Positions 8,000 to 16,300 of a stretch of 64,000 nt of DNA are shown piece by piece. A program made the translations under genes and the position numbers. This DNA is from DASUXY01 sp036377675. Lineage in GTDB: Bacteria; Bacillota; Bacilli; Bacillales; Amphibacillaceae. Under the pieces are notes generated by a model. That model had not been told where the DNA came from. It did no database searches and worked only from the letters and a program-made list of their open reading frames with translations. Where the stretch lies: assembly GCA_036377675.1 (NCBI GenBank), contig DASUXY010000017.1:62001-126000 (forward strand), in the 5' to 3' direction. Numbering within the stretch: the stretch's first letter is position 1; each line of letters starts with the position of its first letter.

Positions 8000-8278
8000 A
8001 TGATGTATAAGCACGATCCTGATCATTGTAAATGTAAATGTCACATTCCTTTCTATGATGACGAAGCAATGTTTGCTTACCCGAATGTTCAACCCCTTTC
8101 ACATTCACCTTATTATTCTCACCCTCACCAAACGTATAGTCAATATCATTACACTCCAATGAATCAGCCAACGAACCCAGACGGCTGGCAACAATGCAGA
8201 CAACGTTGTTTACAGTTAGGTTATACCCCTGGAACAAATGCATGGAGAAGTTGTGTACATGGCTGTATGGAGATGTGA
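8000..8278 (+). CDS. Cysteine/histidine/tyrosine-rich small protein, possibly spore-associated
   Basis: The 92-aa protein has three parts: an N-terminal CKCKCH cluster (residues 11-16), a middle rich in Tyr, His, Pro and Ser (YYSHPHQTYSQYHYTPM), and a C-terminal block WQQCRQRCLQLGYTPGTNAW with a further Cys pair (CVHGC). This composition resembles small spore coat or crust proteins that are crosslinked by disulfides, but I recognise no family. A CAGGAGTTGATGG site precedes ATG ATG. It is a single gene sharing a terminator with the convergent DUF1657 gene. The spore role is inference. Confidence 0.6.
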   Translation: MMYKHDPDHCKCKCHIPFYDDEAMFAYPNVQPLSHSPYYSHPHQTYSQYHYTPMNQPTNPDGWQQCRQRCLQLGYTPGTNAWRSCVHGCMEM

Positions 8279-8301
8279 TTGTTTCATCTATGATTGATGA
8301 T

Positions 8302-8333
8302 AAGACCACCACTTCATTGTGATGGTCTTTTTT
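8302..8333. terminator. Bidirectional terminator
   Basis: AAGACCACCAC and GTGATGGTCTT pair with one mismatch between two convergent genes. A T tract follows on the + strand and part of one on the - strand. Confidence 0.75.
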
Positions 8334-8341
8334 ATATTTGT

Positions 8342-8554
8342 TTATTGTTTATACTGTGGTTCCTCTTCTTGAATGTATTGTAAGCGCGCATTCAAATTAC
8401 TAAGAATAGCCTCTTGTTGTTGAGCCATGTTTTGAAACATTTGTTTTGCGTTTTGGTCTTCTGTTTCTAAAGCGAATGTATTTAAACTTGAAAGAAGCGA
8501 TTGACTATCAGCAATTGCCTTTTGCATTTGAGTTCCTACTGTCACTGTGTTCAC
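8342..8554 (-). CDS. DUF1657 family protein
   Basis: A 70-aa helical protein: VGTQMQKAIADSQSLLSSLN followed by FALETEDQNAKQMFQNMAQQ and a glutamine-rich end. This is the DUF1657 family, small proteins of spore formers often encoded near spoVA-type genes and germinant receptor loci. Here no spoVA gene is near. It starts ATG behind AAGGGAGGTGAA. Its role in spores is inferred from family distribution. Confidence 0.8.
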   Translation of the reverse strand: MNTVTVGTQMQKAIADSQSLLSSLNTFALETEDQNAKQMFQNMAQQQEAILSNLNARLQYIQEEEPQYKQ

Positions 8555-8648
8555 CTCCCTTTTTTAGCATATCCATCACCGCGATTTATATGAAAACGGA
8601 GTGAATAGTCGTACTAGCGAAATGATACAGATAATAGAGACGACAATA

Positions 8649-8674
8649 AACCTGTACCAATATGGATACAGGTT
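8649..8674 (-). terminator. Stem-loop after the methyltransferase gene
   Basis: AACCTGTACC and GGATACAGGTT form a stem with one bulged base, 16 nt past the stop on the minus strand, followed by a short T-rich run. Confidence 0.5.
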
Positions 8675-8689
8675 CTAATTCAGCATTGT

Positions 8690-9261
8690 CTATTTTTCAA
8701 AAACAATTGTATAAACAGCCTCCGCTGGAAATGAAACGTTCACATTTTTAAATCCTTTTTGTTCAAGTTTTTTTTTCAAGAAATCGGAAGAAATTCGATG
8801 ATGAAGGGGTGGTCCTTGTTCTGTTTTTACTTTTTCCCATTCCATACATAAACACTTCCCACCTGGCTTTAATAACCGCTTAATTTCTTCTAATCCTTTT
8901 GCGAGTGGGTTAATTTCATGTAATACCATTGAAGCTATAATATGGTCAACAGATTCATCTTTCATAGGAACTTGTTCAATCGGTCCTTCGATACATTCAA
9001 CATTTTTTAATCCGTTAGCAGTAACACGTTGTTGTAAAACTTCTAACATTTTACGTTCAATATCTAACGCATACACTGTCCCATCTGTTTTTTGTGCAGC
9101 TGGAATTGTAAAATAGCCAACACCTGCACCTAAATCAAGAATCTGTTGTTTGCCAGAAATTTCAAGTAAAGATAATGTTTTCTCTAGAGGAAGTATCTTT
9201 TTTCTTTCCGAGGGTCATCTAACTTGTCCATATAAGCTGGATTAAATCTTCGTTCAGTCAC
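8690..9261 (-). pseudogene. SAM-dependent methyltransferase, broken by one frameshift
   Basis: The complete reading would begin at the GTG at 9261 (VTERRFNPAYMDKLDDPRK, behind AAGAGGT), but a frameshift falls in the A6 run at about 9196-9201. Adding one A gives KKILPLEKTLSLLEISGKQQ followed by ILDLGAGVGYFTIPA, the SAM-binding motif I. The intact downstream part contains YALDIE (motif II acidic residue), IIASMVLHEI and LLKPGGKCLCMEW, all typical class I methyltransferase blocks. The 572-nt span is one base short of a whole number of codons. Substrate unknown. A sequencing error would also explain it. Confidence 0.75.
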
Positions 9262-9382
9262 GTATACATACCTCTTTTCAAATAAGTGATGAGCTTTACT
9301 CTTTCAAATTATTTTATCTATTTAAAAAGAAAATTGTCAAGCATGCGCTTATGCCATATGTTAGTGATCATTTTAAGTGAAT

Positions 9383-10165
9383 TTAGAAAATAATATCGAT
9401 CCAAATTTTTATTGCTGTAGCTGAAATTAAGACAGCTAAAATAGCTTGTAAAATTTTCGTGTTCATCTTCTTACCTGCATTTGCTCCAAGTGGCGCTGCA
9501 ATTAAGCTAGCTATAATCATCACAATCGCCGGTCCATATAAAACTTGGTCTGTAACTATTTTTCCAACTGTTGAACCAATTGACGATAAAAATGTAATGG
9601 CTAATGAAGAAGCAATGGTTATGCGTGTCGGTATTTTTAAGACGACGAGCATAATCGGCACGAGTAAAAATGCTCCTGCTGCACCGACAATCCCTGATCC
9701 AACTCCGACAATGAATGAACTTATAATCGCAACGGGAAGGTTGAATTCAATTTCTCCCCTTACATCTTCATTTTGCTTTTTAGGAACAAACATCATAACG
9801 GCAGCAATAATAGCCATAACTCCATAGACAAGATTTATGACATCATCACTTAAGTAATCTGAACCAAATCCTCCGATAAAACTACCGAGTAAAACAGAAG
9901 ACCCCATCGCTATAATCAGTCGTTTATTTAAATAGCCACCTTTTCGGAAAGCCCACACGCCACCAATTGTAGCAAAAAACACTTGAACTGCCGATATCCC
10001 AGCAACCTCAGCTGCGGAATATAAGCCAACACCGAGTAATGGTGGTATATAAAGAAGCATCGGATATTTAATAATAGAACCACCGATTCCTACCATCCCT
10101 GAAATGAAGGAACCGATAAATCCGATTAAAAATAACACTACGATTAATTCAATACTCAACCGCAA
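9383..10165 (-). CDS. tauE: TauE/SafE-family sulfite/sulfonate exporter
   Basis: The 260-aa protein has about eight membrane helices in two repeats, with the family's glycine-rich signature near each repeat start (GSFISGMVGIGGSIIKYPML, and GVGSGIVGAAGAFLLVP). TauE/SafE members export sulfite, sulfonates or related organosulfur anions. It is the last gene of the cluster under a CstR-like regulator. In Staphylococcus aureus a tauE gene lies beside cstR, which supports export of sulfite formed during persulfide handling. A 198-nt gap separates it from tusA. Confidence 0.9.
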   Translation of the reverse strand: MRLSIELIVVLFLIGFIGSFISGMVGIGGSIIKYPMLLYIPPLLGVGLYSAAEVAGISAVQVFFATIGGVWAFRKGGYLNKRLIIAMGSSVLLGSFIGGFGSDYLSDDVINLVYGVMAIIAAVMMFVPKKQNEDVRGEIEFNLPVAIISSFIVGVGSGIVGAAGAFLLVPIMLVVLKIPTRITIASSLAITFLSSIGSTVGKIVTDQVLYGPAIVMIIASLIAAPLGANAGKKMNTKILQAILAVLISATAIKIWIDIIF

Positions 10166-10284
10166 GTCACCCCTTTTTCGATCTAAAAATCTTTGTAATT
10201 CATTTCACAAATATGAGCCACATCACATATGGATAGGATTTCATCATACGTACGTGGGGCATTATTTAAAACGTAAAATGAATA

Positions 10285-10325
10285 GGCTGACGCCAAAATT
10301 ACTACAACGTAATTTTAGTTCAGCC
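10285..10325 (-). other. Imperfect stem-loop between tusA and tauE
   Basis: GGCTGA with TCAGCC and AAAATTAC with GTAATTTT nest into one hairpin with a small internal loop, located after the tusA stop on the minus strand. There is no T tract, so it could be an attenuator, an mRNA-stabilising hairpin or a remnant terminator. Confidence 0.4.
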
Positions 10326-10363
10326 CAATCATATGATACTTCATCCTTTGGTTTTAAAATTGT

Positions 10364-10597
10364 TTATTTCTTTTGAATCCAAAACTTAAACACGTCGTCT
10401 TCGTCTTCTTGTTTTAACATTTCATGGCCACCTGAGTTTGCCCACGCTTTTAAATCGCTTTTAGAACCTTCATCTGTTGTATGAATTTCTAAAACTTCAC
10501 CTGAGTCAATTTGATCAATCTCTTTCTTCGCACGAACAACTGGCATCGGGCAAGCTAATCCTTTTGCATCTAATACTTTTGCTACTTGAATATCCAT
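10364..10597 (-). CDS. tusA: TusA-family sulfur carrier
   Basis: The 77-aa protein has the TusA/SirA fold signature LDAKGLACPMPVVRAKKEI with the CPxP motif; Cys16 carries the persulfide. Members of the family pass sulfane sulfur between rhodaneses, DsrE-like proteins and acceptors. A strong AGGAGGAATAAAA site precedes the ATG. It shares DAKGLxCPMPxV and SKxDxxAWA with the N-terminal half of the neighbouring fusion protein, suggesting a local duplication. Its 178-nt upstream gap has no copy of the operator found before the other genes. Confidence 0.92.
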   Translation of the reverse strand: MDIQVAKVLDAKGLACPMPVVRAKKEIDQIDSGEVLEIHTTDEGSKSDLKAWANSGGHEMLKQEDEDDVFKFWIQKK

Positions 10598-10775
10598 TTT
10601 TATTCCTCCTGTTATTTAAACCTTTTATTAAAAGATACTTATTCGCTAACAGCACAACGGTTTGAATCAATTTCACTCTTGTTGTCCATCAACATCTAGT
10701 TGAGTTTTATCTATATTTGTTCCATTATAGTAGTAATGACGTTATGAGCGATTTTTGTAGGTATCTTCTGTTAAT

Positions 10776-11357
10776 TTATTGTTTTTCTGCGTCTACGCTC
10801 GTCGTTGGACCAGTCCAATCTGTCATTCCTGGAACGACATTTTTAACCTTTTTAAATCCTTTTTTATATAAATCTTTAGCAGCATAATCACTGCGATTGC
10901 CTGTTCGACAAATGACATATATATGAGCGTCTTTGTCCAACTCATCGTAACGATCTCCTAACTCTCCAAATGGTATAGATATTGCACCTGGTATATGATT
11001 AAAGGCGTATTCTGCCTGTTCTCGAACGTCTAAAATAACGACGTCTTTATCATTCATTTTTTCTGCAACTTCTTCTAAAGTTGCTTTTTCATTAAAGGTT
11101 AGCGTTTGTTCACTCTTTTTAGAGTCAGATTTTCGAAGATAATGTTTCAAGACACCATCCTGTTCAATTGTTCCTAAATATTGTTCACCTGTACTCTTTG
11201 CCCAAGCTTCAATATCTGCCTTTGATCCTTGATCCGTTGCTTGAACTTCGAGGACTCTTCCTTCCTCTAAGTTTTTCATTTCTTTTTGCGTTTTAACGAT
11301 CGGCATCGGGCAGGATAATCCTTTTGCATCGAGCACATAATCCGCTTTAATCGCCAT
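10776..11357 (-). CDS. TusA-rhodanese fusion protein
   Basis: The 193-aa protein joins a TusA-like sulfur carrier (about residues 5-75; LDAKGLSCPMPIV with Cys16) to a rhodanese domain (about 88-185; DVREQAEY, HIPGAISIPF and the active loop CRTGNRS with Cys150). Fusion implies direct transfer of a persulfide between the two cysteines. S. aureus CstA is a related multidomain TusA/rhodanese protein under CstR control. ATG 11357 is chosen because AGGAGG lies ten bases upstream; ATG 11366 touches the ribosome site. An operator copy sits in its leader. Confidence 0.92.
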   Translation of the reverse strand: MAIKADYVLDAKGLSCPMPIVKTQKEMKNLEEGRVLEVQATDQGSKADIEAWAKSTGEQYLGTIEQDGVLKHYLRKSDSKKSEQTLTFNEKATLEEVAEKMNDKDVVILDVREQAEYAFNHIPGAISIPFGELGDRYDELDKDAHIYVICRTGNRSDYAAKDLYKKGFKKVKNVVPGMTDWTGPTTSVDAEKQ

Positions 11358-11393
11358 CCCTAACATACCTCCTCTTCATTCCGCGTACGCATT

Positions 11394-11409
11394 ATACCCC
11401 TATGTGTAT
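11394..11409. promoter_or_regulatory. CstR-like operator, copy 3
   Basis: ATACCCCTATGTGTAT, 37 nt upstream of the TusA-rhodanese start. It keeps the 16-bp geometry ATACCC-N4-GGGTAT with one base changed in the right half. TATAAT on the minus strand overlaps its left edge, so a bound repressor would block the -10. Confidence 0.6.
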
Positions 11410-11439
11410 ACGATATATGTGTATAGATAAAATGATGAT

Positions 11440-11919
11440 TTATATAAATAAACTTATGTTTCCATCTTCGGCATCACCGATATAAGCCCCTACACCACCA
11501 TATTCAATACCATCGATCATTTCTTCTTTTTGAATGCCTAATAAGTCCATCGTCATCGTACAACCAACCATTCGAACGTCTAATTCTTGGGCAAGCTCAA
11601 TTAATTGAGGAACAGTCATTGCATTATGCTTTTTAATGACTTTTTGCATCATTTTTGGACCCATGCCAAGCATGTGTAGTTTGGATAACCCTAACTTATT
11701 AGGCCCTTTCGGCATCATCCAGCCAAACATCTTTTCAAGCATTCCTTTTTTATTAGGTTTAGCTGCTTCATCTTTAAGGGTGTTTAACCCCCAAAATGTA
11801 AAGAACATGGTAACTTTGTGGCCATAGGCTGCTGCGCCATTTGCAATGATGAATGCTGCCATAACTTTATCTAATTCACCACTAAAGACTACAATTGTAG
11901 TTCCTTTCTCTTCTTCCAT
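11440..11919 (-). CDS. DsrE/DsrF/DrsH-like family protein
   Basis: The 159-aa protein belongs to the DsrE2-like group: KGTTIVVFSGELDKVMAAFI start, GHKVTMFFTFWGLNTLK, a methionine-rich middle (about residues 58-92) and VRMVGCTMTMDLLGI with the single conserved Cys120. Such proteins carry or relay sulfane sulfur with TusA and rhodanese partners, often at the membrane face. It lies between the regulator and the TusA-rhodanese gene and has its own operator. The start is ATG behind GGAGGGGGTTAA. Confidence 0.9.
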   Translation of the reverse strand: MEEEKGTTIVVFSGELDKVMAAFIIANGAAAYGHKVTMFFTFWGLNTLKDEAAKPNKKGMLEKMFGWMMPKGPNKLGLSKLHMLGMGPKMMQKVIKKHNAMTVPQLIELAQELDVRMVGCTMTMDLLGIQKEEMIDGIEYGGVGAYIGDAEDGNISLFI

Positions 11920-11947
11920 AATTTAACCCCCTCCTCCTTTTATACCA

Positions 11948-11963
11948 TTACCCCTATGGGTAT
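11948..11963. promoter_or_regulatory. CstR-like operator, copy 2
   Basis: TTACCCCTATGGGTAT lies 29 nt upstream of the DsrE-like gene. Its inverted halves TACCC and GGGTA are separated by four bases, exactly as in the other two copies. A TATAAT on the minus strand lies just upstream. Confidence 0.7.
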
Positions 11964-11978
11964 ATTATTATATCAAAA

Positions 11979-12010
11979 GAAAAAATGCAAGGGGGATTTG
12001 CATTTTTTAT
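11979..12010 (-). terminator. Terminator after the CstR-like gene
   Basis: AAAAAATGCAA and TTGCATTTTTT are perfect eleven-base arms around a six-base loop, flanked by A and T tracts so that it could work in both directions. It separates the regulator's transcript from the dsrE promoter. Confidence 0.75.
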
Positions 12011-12091
12011 AAAAAAGTTGCATTGTTACGAAAATTCATCGATATTGGAATCGAACTATTCAATTGTCAGTGTGCGTAAATCAAGGAAGAA

Positions 12092-12358
12092 TTATCTACT
12101 TTTCACAAGTAATTGAATAGCTTCATTAACAAGTTCTGAAGAGCTTTCGCCTTTTTCATATTGGTCTTCAACACATTGTTGTAAATTTTGGGCAACAATA
12201 AAAGCAATGACTCGATCAATTGCACTTCTAGCAGCAGATAATTGACTGATCACGTCTTTACATTCCTTCTCTTCTTCCATCATACGAAGGATCCCACGCA
12301 CTTGTCCTTCAACTCGTTTTAGTCGATTTTTAATTTCTGGAGTAAATTCTATTTCCAT
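12092..12358 (-). CDS. cstR: CsoR-family persulfide-sensing repressor (CstR-like)
   Basis: The 88-aa all-helical regulator has the CsoR/FrmR core LKRVEGQVRGILRMMEEEKE. Copper-sensing CsoR uses Cys-His-Cys; here only Cys33 and Cys62 are present and the His position is Asn/Leu (NLQQC). That Cys pair with no His is the pattern of CstR, which forms di- and trisulfides with reactive sulfur species and releases DNA. The neighbours (DsrE, TusA-rhodanese, TusA, TauE) support sulfur sensing rather than copper sensing. A perfect palindromic operator lies in its own promoter, indicating autoregulation. The assignment to CstR is inference from residues and context. Confidence 0.88.
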   Translation of the reverse strand: MEIEFTPEIKNRLKRVEGQVRGILRMMEEEKECKDVISQLSAARSAIDRVIAFIVAQNLQQCVEDQYEKGESSSELVNEAIQLLVKSR

Positions 12359-12376
12359 CGTGATCCTCCTTCCGCC

Positions 12377-12419
12377 ATACCCTATAGGGTATTATACTAT
12401 ATAAAGGAAAAACTGTCCA
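12377..12419 (-). promoter_or_regulatory. cstR promoter with CstR-like operator, copy 1
   Basis: On the minus strand TGGACA (12414-12419) and TATAAT (12391-12396) are separated by 17 bases. The 16-bp perfect palindrome ATACCCTATAGGGTAT at 12377-12392 overlaps the -10, an ideal place for autorepression. The palindrome ends 18 nt before the start codon. Confidence 0.8.
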
Positions 12420-12486
12420 ATTGTAACCACTCATTAAATCATAATATGTTTAAAAAGGAATCATCATATTCACAAAAATATCTATT

Positions 12487-13359
12487 TCACATAAATAATG
12501 TAAGCAAATGGTCGACTTCTAAGTTTAAAAATGTACGTTTTACCTGTTCATAGTCAAACTTCCATCGAGCGTCCTCTAAAGAGCAACAAACAGGTACATC
12601 ACATTTAATCGCTGCTAATTGTCGAGAAACATTTAGCATAGACAGATGTGTATTTATTTTCGTCTGAATTCCTTTTGGGAGTTGATCAAGCTTTGTTAAC
12701 ATTTGTTCAACTGTTCCATACTCTTTTAAAAGTTTTACAGCTGTTTTTTCCCCAATTCCTCGAACACCAGGATAATTATCCGCCGAATCCCCCATTAATC
12801 CTTTCAAATCGATCCATTGATGCGGATAAATACTTGTTTTTTCAAAGAAATTTGTCATAGTAAAAACATCGTAGTTGCCTATTCCTTTCTTCATAAGAGC
12901 TACGCTAGTTTGATCCGTTACAAGTTGTAAAAGATCGTGATCGCCTGTTAATACGATCACTTCATGTTTAACACCATATTGACAGGCGAGCGTTCCAATG
13001 CAATCGTCAGCCTCGTAATTTTCTAAGCCAATATTCGGTATGTTAAAAGCTGCAACAACTTCTTTTACGAGATCAAATTGAGGGACCAATTGTTCAGGTG
13101 GAGCTGACCGATCGGCTTTGTACTCTTCATAAATATCTTTTCGAAAGGTCTGACTACCCATATCCCAACAACAAATAATGTGCGTCGGTGCAAATGTTTG
13201 AACAGCATCCGAAAAATAACGTAAAAATTGAAAAATACCGTTCGTCGGCACGCCGTTACGAGTTTCCATAAACTGTTCACGATAAGCTGTCGAATAATAC
13301 CCCCTAAATAATAAAGCCATACCATCTACTAATAATATTTTATGTTGTTCCATAATCAT
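12487..13359 (-). CDS. ypcP: 5'-3' exonuclease (PolA N-terminal domain type, YpcP-like)
   Basis: This 290-aa protein is a stand-alone flap/5' nuclease of the kind fused to DNA polymerase I; it removes RNA primers and flaps. Metal-binding acidic motifs are visible: LLVDGMALLFRG, NYEADDCIGTLA, VLTGDHDLLQL and GLMGDSADNYPGV, followed by the helix-hairpin-helix GIGEKTAVKLLKEYG. ATG 13359 is chosen because AAAAGGA lies just upstream; a TTG at 13380 immediately follows the dynA stop but would place that site inside the gene. The order dynA-ypcP is as in B. subtilis, so the two are likely translationally linked. Confidence 0.92.
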   Translation of the reverse strand: MIMEQHKILLVDGMALLFRGYYSTAYREQFMETRNGVPTNGIFQFLRYFSDAVQTFAPTHIICCWDMGSQTFRKDIYEEYKADRSAPPEQLVPQFDLVKEVVAAFNIPNIGLENYEADDCIGTLACQYGVKHEVIVLTGDHDLLQLVTDQTSVALMKKGIGNYDVFTMTNFFEKTSIYPHQWIDLKGLMGDSADNYPGVRGIGEKTAVKLLKEYGTVEQMLTKLDQLPKGIQTKINTHLSMLNVSRQLAAIKCDVPVCCSLEDARWKFDYEQVKRTFLNLEVDHLLTLFM

Positions 13360-13380
13360 TGTTCGTCCTTTTCCATTCAA

Positions 13381-16300
13381 TCACTCATTCATCATTGTCG
13401 TTAACACCGTATATTTTTCGTGTAACTCATTCGTATCCACTTGTTCAGACATCATCGTTACGTGATGGTCCACATAGAGTGATTTTTCTTTAAGCAACTG
13501 TTGTTGCCTATTTAAAACGATTTCTTCCCATTGTTTGAAATAAACATCCTTCATCCGAACTGCCATCTCTGCAATGTATTCTTCAATAAAAGGTAGGAGT
13601 ATTTCATAAATATGTTCTTTCATCTGTTCTCTTTCTTGATTTACGAAAAAGGCCTTTGTCCCTTTATATGTTGCTAGAACATGTTCAAACGGTTTCTCCG
13701 TCAAATGCTGAAAAGCTTGATCATATTCCGGTGTTTGCAAGTCTAATTGAATCGAACTAGGCATAATAAATTTTGTATTGATCGCTTGAATGTTTTTACG
13801 CACATCAGCGTCTACTTCTTCCATGAGTTCACGCAAGTAATTTTCTATGCGTAGAGAAACAGCACGAATTTCTTGTAGTAACTCTTGACTAGAGTAATTG
13901 AATAACTTTTTAAGAGCACGGCGTAATTGCGGCATCGCTTTTCTACTAGATTCAGTAATTGTTGTTGGATTGAATGTATCTTTAAAAAAGTCATGAAAAC
14001 GAATCGACAATCTCTCGACTACATAGTGGAGCTGTCGCTTCATGCGATGTTCAATCCGTTCCTCAAATAAATGAGGGTCAATCGCTTTTATAATCTCTTC
14101 TAAATGTTGTTGTTCACGGAACAATTTCTCTTTGAATGTATCTTTTTCTTGCTCATTTAAATGGACGGTTTCAATGAAGCTTTTTAATGATTGTTTCGTG
14201 CGATTGATTTCAAAAAGAGCTGACTCAATCATTAAAGAATCTAAATCATCTTCGATAAACGAAGTGAAAGACCGTTCAAACTTTTCCATCTGCTCGTTCA
14301 GTGGACGGTTTGTTAATTTATCTTCCAAAGACTGTTTACTTGACAATGGAAATATTCGTGGAAACCGGATTCCTAAATGTAACAACTGATCTTCTACATA
14401 GTTTGTAACAAGATCTAACTCTTGGTTGTTTTCAGCTAAATCACTTGCATTAATAATAAAAAACATTTTATCGAGTTCAAACGTTTCTTTCACACGACCT
14501 AATTGCATGACAAAATCTCGATCTGCTCGTGATAAAGCATGGTTATAATACGTCACATAAATGAGAGCATCTGCATATTTAATATAGTCAAAAGCGACAT
14601 TCGTATGACGAGCATTAACAGAGTCCGCACCTGGAGTATCTACTAATGTAATACCTTGGCGAGTTAACGAACAATCATAATATAGATCCATCGCCTCAAT
14701 ATAACATGCTTTCGTTTCATCGGTAATGTATGCTTCAAAATGATCCATTTCAATGAAGCGCTTTTTACCGAGATGATTGATGCTGGATTCATATCCATTC
14801 AGAATAGCTTGTAAAAAGGATCGATAAGTTTTATCAAGCTCGTCGCTTTGTTGAATTTTCTCTTCCTCAATCCATTGAATAAGCTTTTTCGCGTCTCTTT
14901 CTTGCGGCGAAAAGTCTTTCGTAATTTCGACAAGGTCATCGACTAACGTCCGCTCATCTTTCATATGCATGACGACTGTCCCATGCTTATAATCATCGGT
15001 CGGAGGTAAAATCCGATTAATGACTGCAGTTGTTGGGTTTGGTGAAGTAGGGAGCACTTCATTTCCAATGAGTGCATTGGAAAAAGATGATTTTCCCGCG
15101 CTAAAAGCCCCAAATAAGGCAATCGTATACGTCCGATGATTGAGTCGGCTTTCTTTTTCTTTTAAATCCTCAATCATCGATTGAAATCCAGGCAACGATT
15201 CTACTGTTTTAATCGTCCTTTGGATCATCGAAATGACTGTTTCGATGGAATACTTCGGTTGTTTAGTCATTTCATCGAGAGAAGTTTCATCCGTCGTTTG
15301 AACGGTCGCTTTTTCACTGTCACAATGTAGTTCGGATGCTTCCTCATATAGATGCCCCGGTTGGAATGTAATTTTCAGCTGCTGATCCATATGTTTTCGT
15401 CGGTCATCTAATACTACAGGTGGGTCGTTTAGAACGTGAGCTAATGCAGACTGTTTCTTTTTTAACATTGACTGCAGTGTGTCGTGTTGTTTTTGTTGAC
15501 GCAACGATTGTTTTAATTCATTTTTCTCTTGTTGCAAGTCATACTGTTTTTCGGACAGTTCCTCTGAGATGTGGTGATCGATATGTTCCCAAATCGATTG
15601 GGCTACTTGCCTATATCGTTGTTTAATATCTGCACTTACATCATCCGTGTAATTCAATACATAGTTCCCGTTTAATTGTGCGCCACGTTTTAATTGTTTC
15701 AGCAGATCTTCCTCACGATAGTCGATGCTTATGTTTTGAATTTGTTCGGTGATTTCTTGATCCAAAATAGCATATTGTTTGAGAACACCATGAAGCTTAT
15801 CCCGCAATCTCCATTGAATATTCGTCTCAAACGATTGTTGTAATGATTTGAAAAAATGACGGAGTCGTTTCTTCTTTTCTGCAGCTGTTTTTCTTTTCGC
15901 CCTAAAAAAGCCTACTTTAAAATTATTTTGTTGCGATTCAAGAAATGAAGTTGCTAAATCTCGTAATTGAGCAGGCATTAAGTAAGCATTTTTTAACGTT
16001 TGATTTAATTCATGATGAAATGCTTCTTTTATTTGTTTTGGTCGTTGTTCAATTTCCTCTATTTTTTCTACAAGAGTCGTTAATTTTTGTTGATCTTCTT
16101 CTGTAAATTGATCATGAGTTGACCATTCGGCGAGCTGTTCATCCGTTATTTGTTGTAAATATTGTTCATGATTGTGAACAACTTGTTCAACTGCTTCATC
16201 TATTCGAATCATCTCGGAAAGCTCATCTGCATTAAAAATTGAAAACAACTTTTCTTTAATAAGCGGGAATTGATTATGTTCGGCTGAACGATCTATAAGT

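Noticed and set aside
8690..9076. A 128-aa methyltransferase starting at GTG 9076
   Set aside because: That start lies after the SAM-binding motif. The missing N-terminus is present in another frame, so the gene is frameshifted rather than short.
10104..10376. 90-aa + strand frame between tauE and tusA
   Set aside because: It overlaps both genes antisense and contains the imperfect hairpin; its composition is not protein-like.
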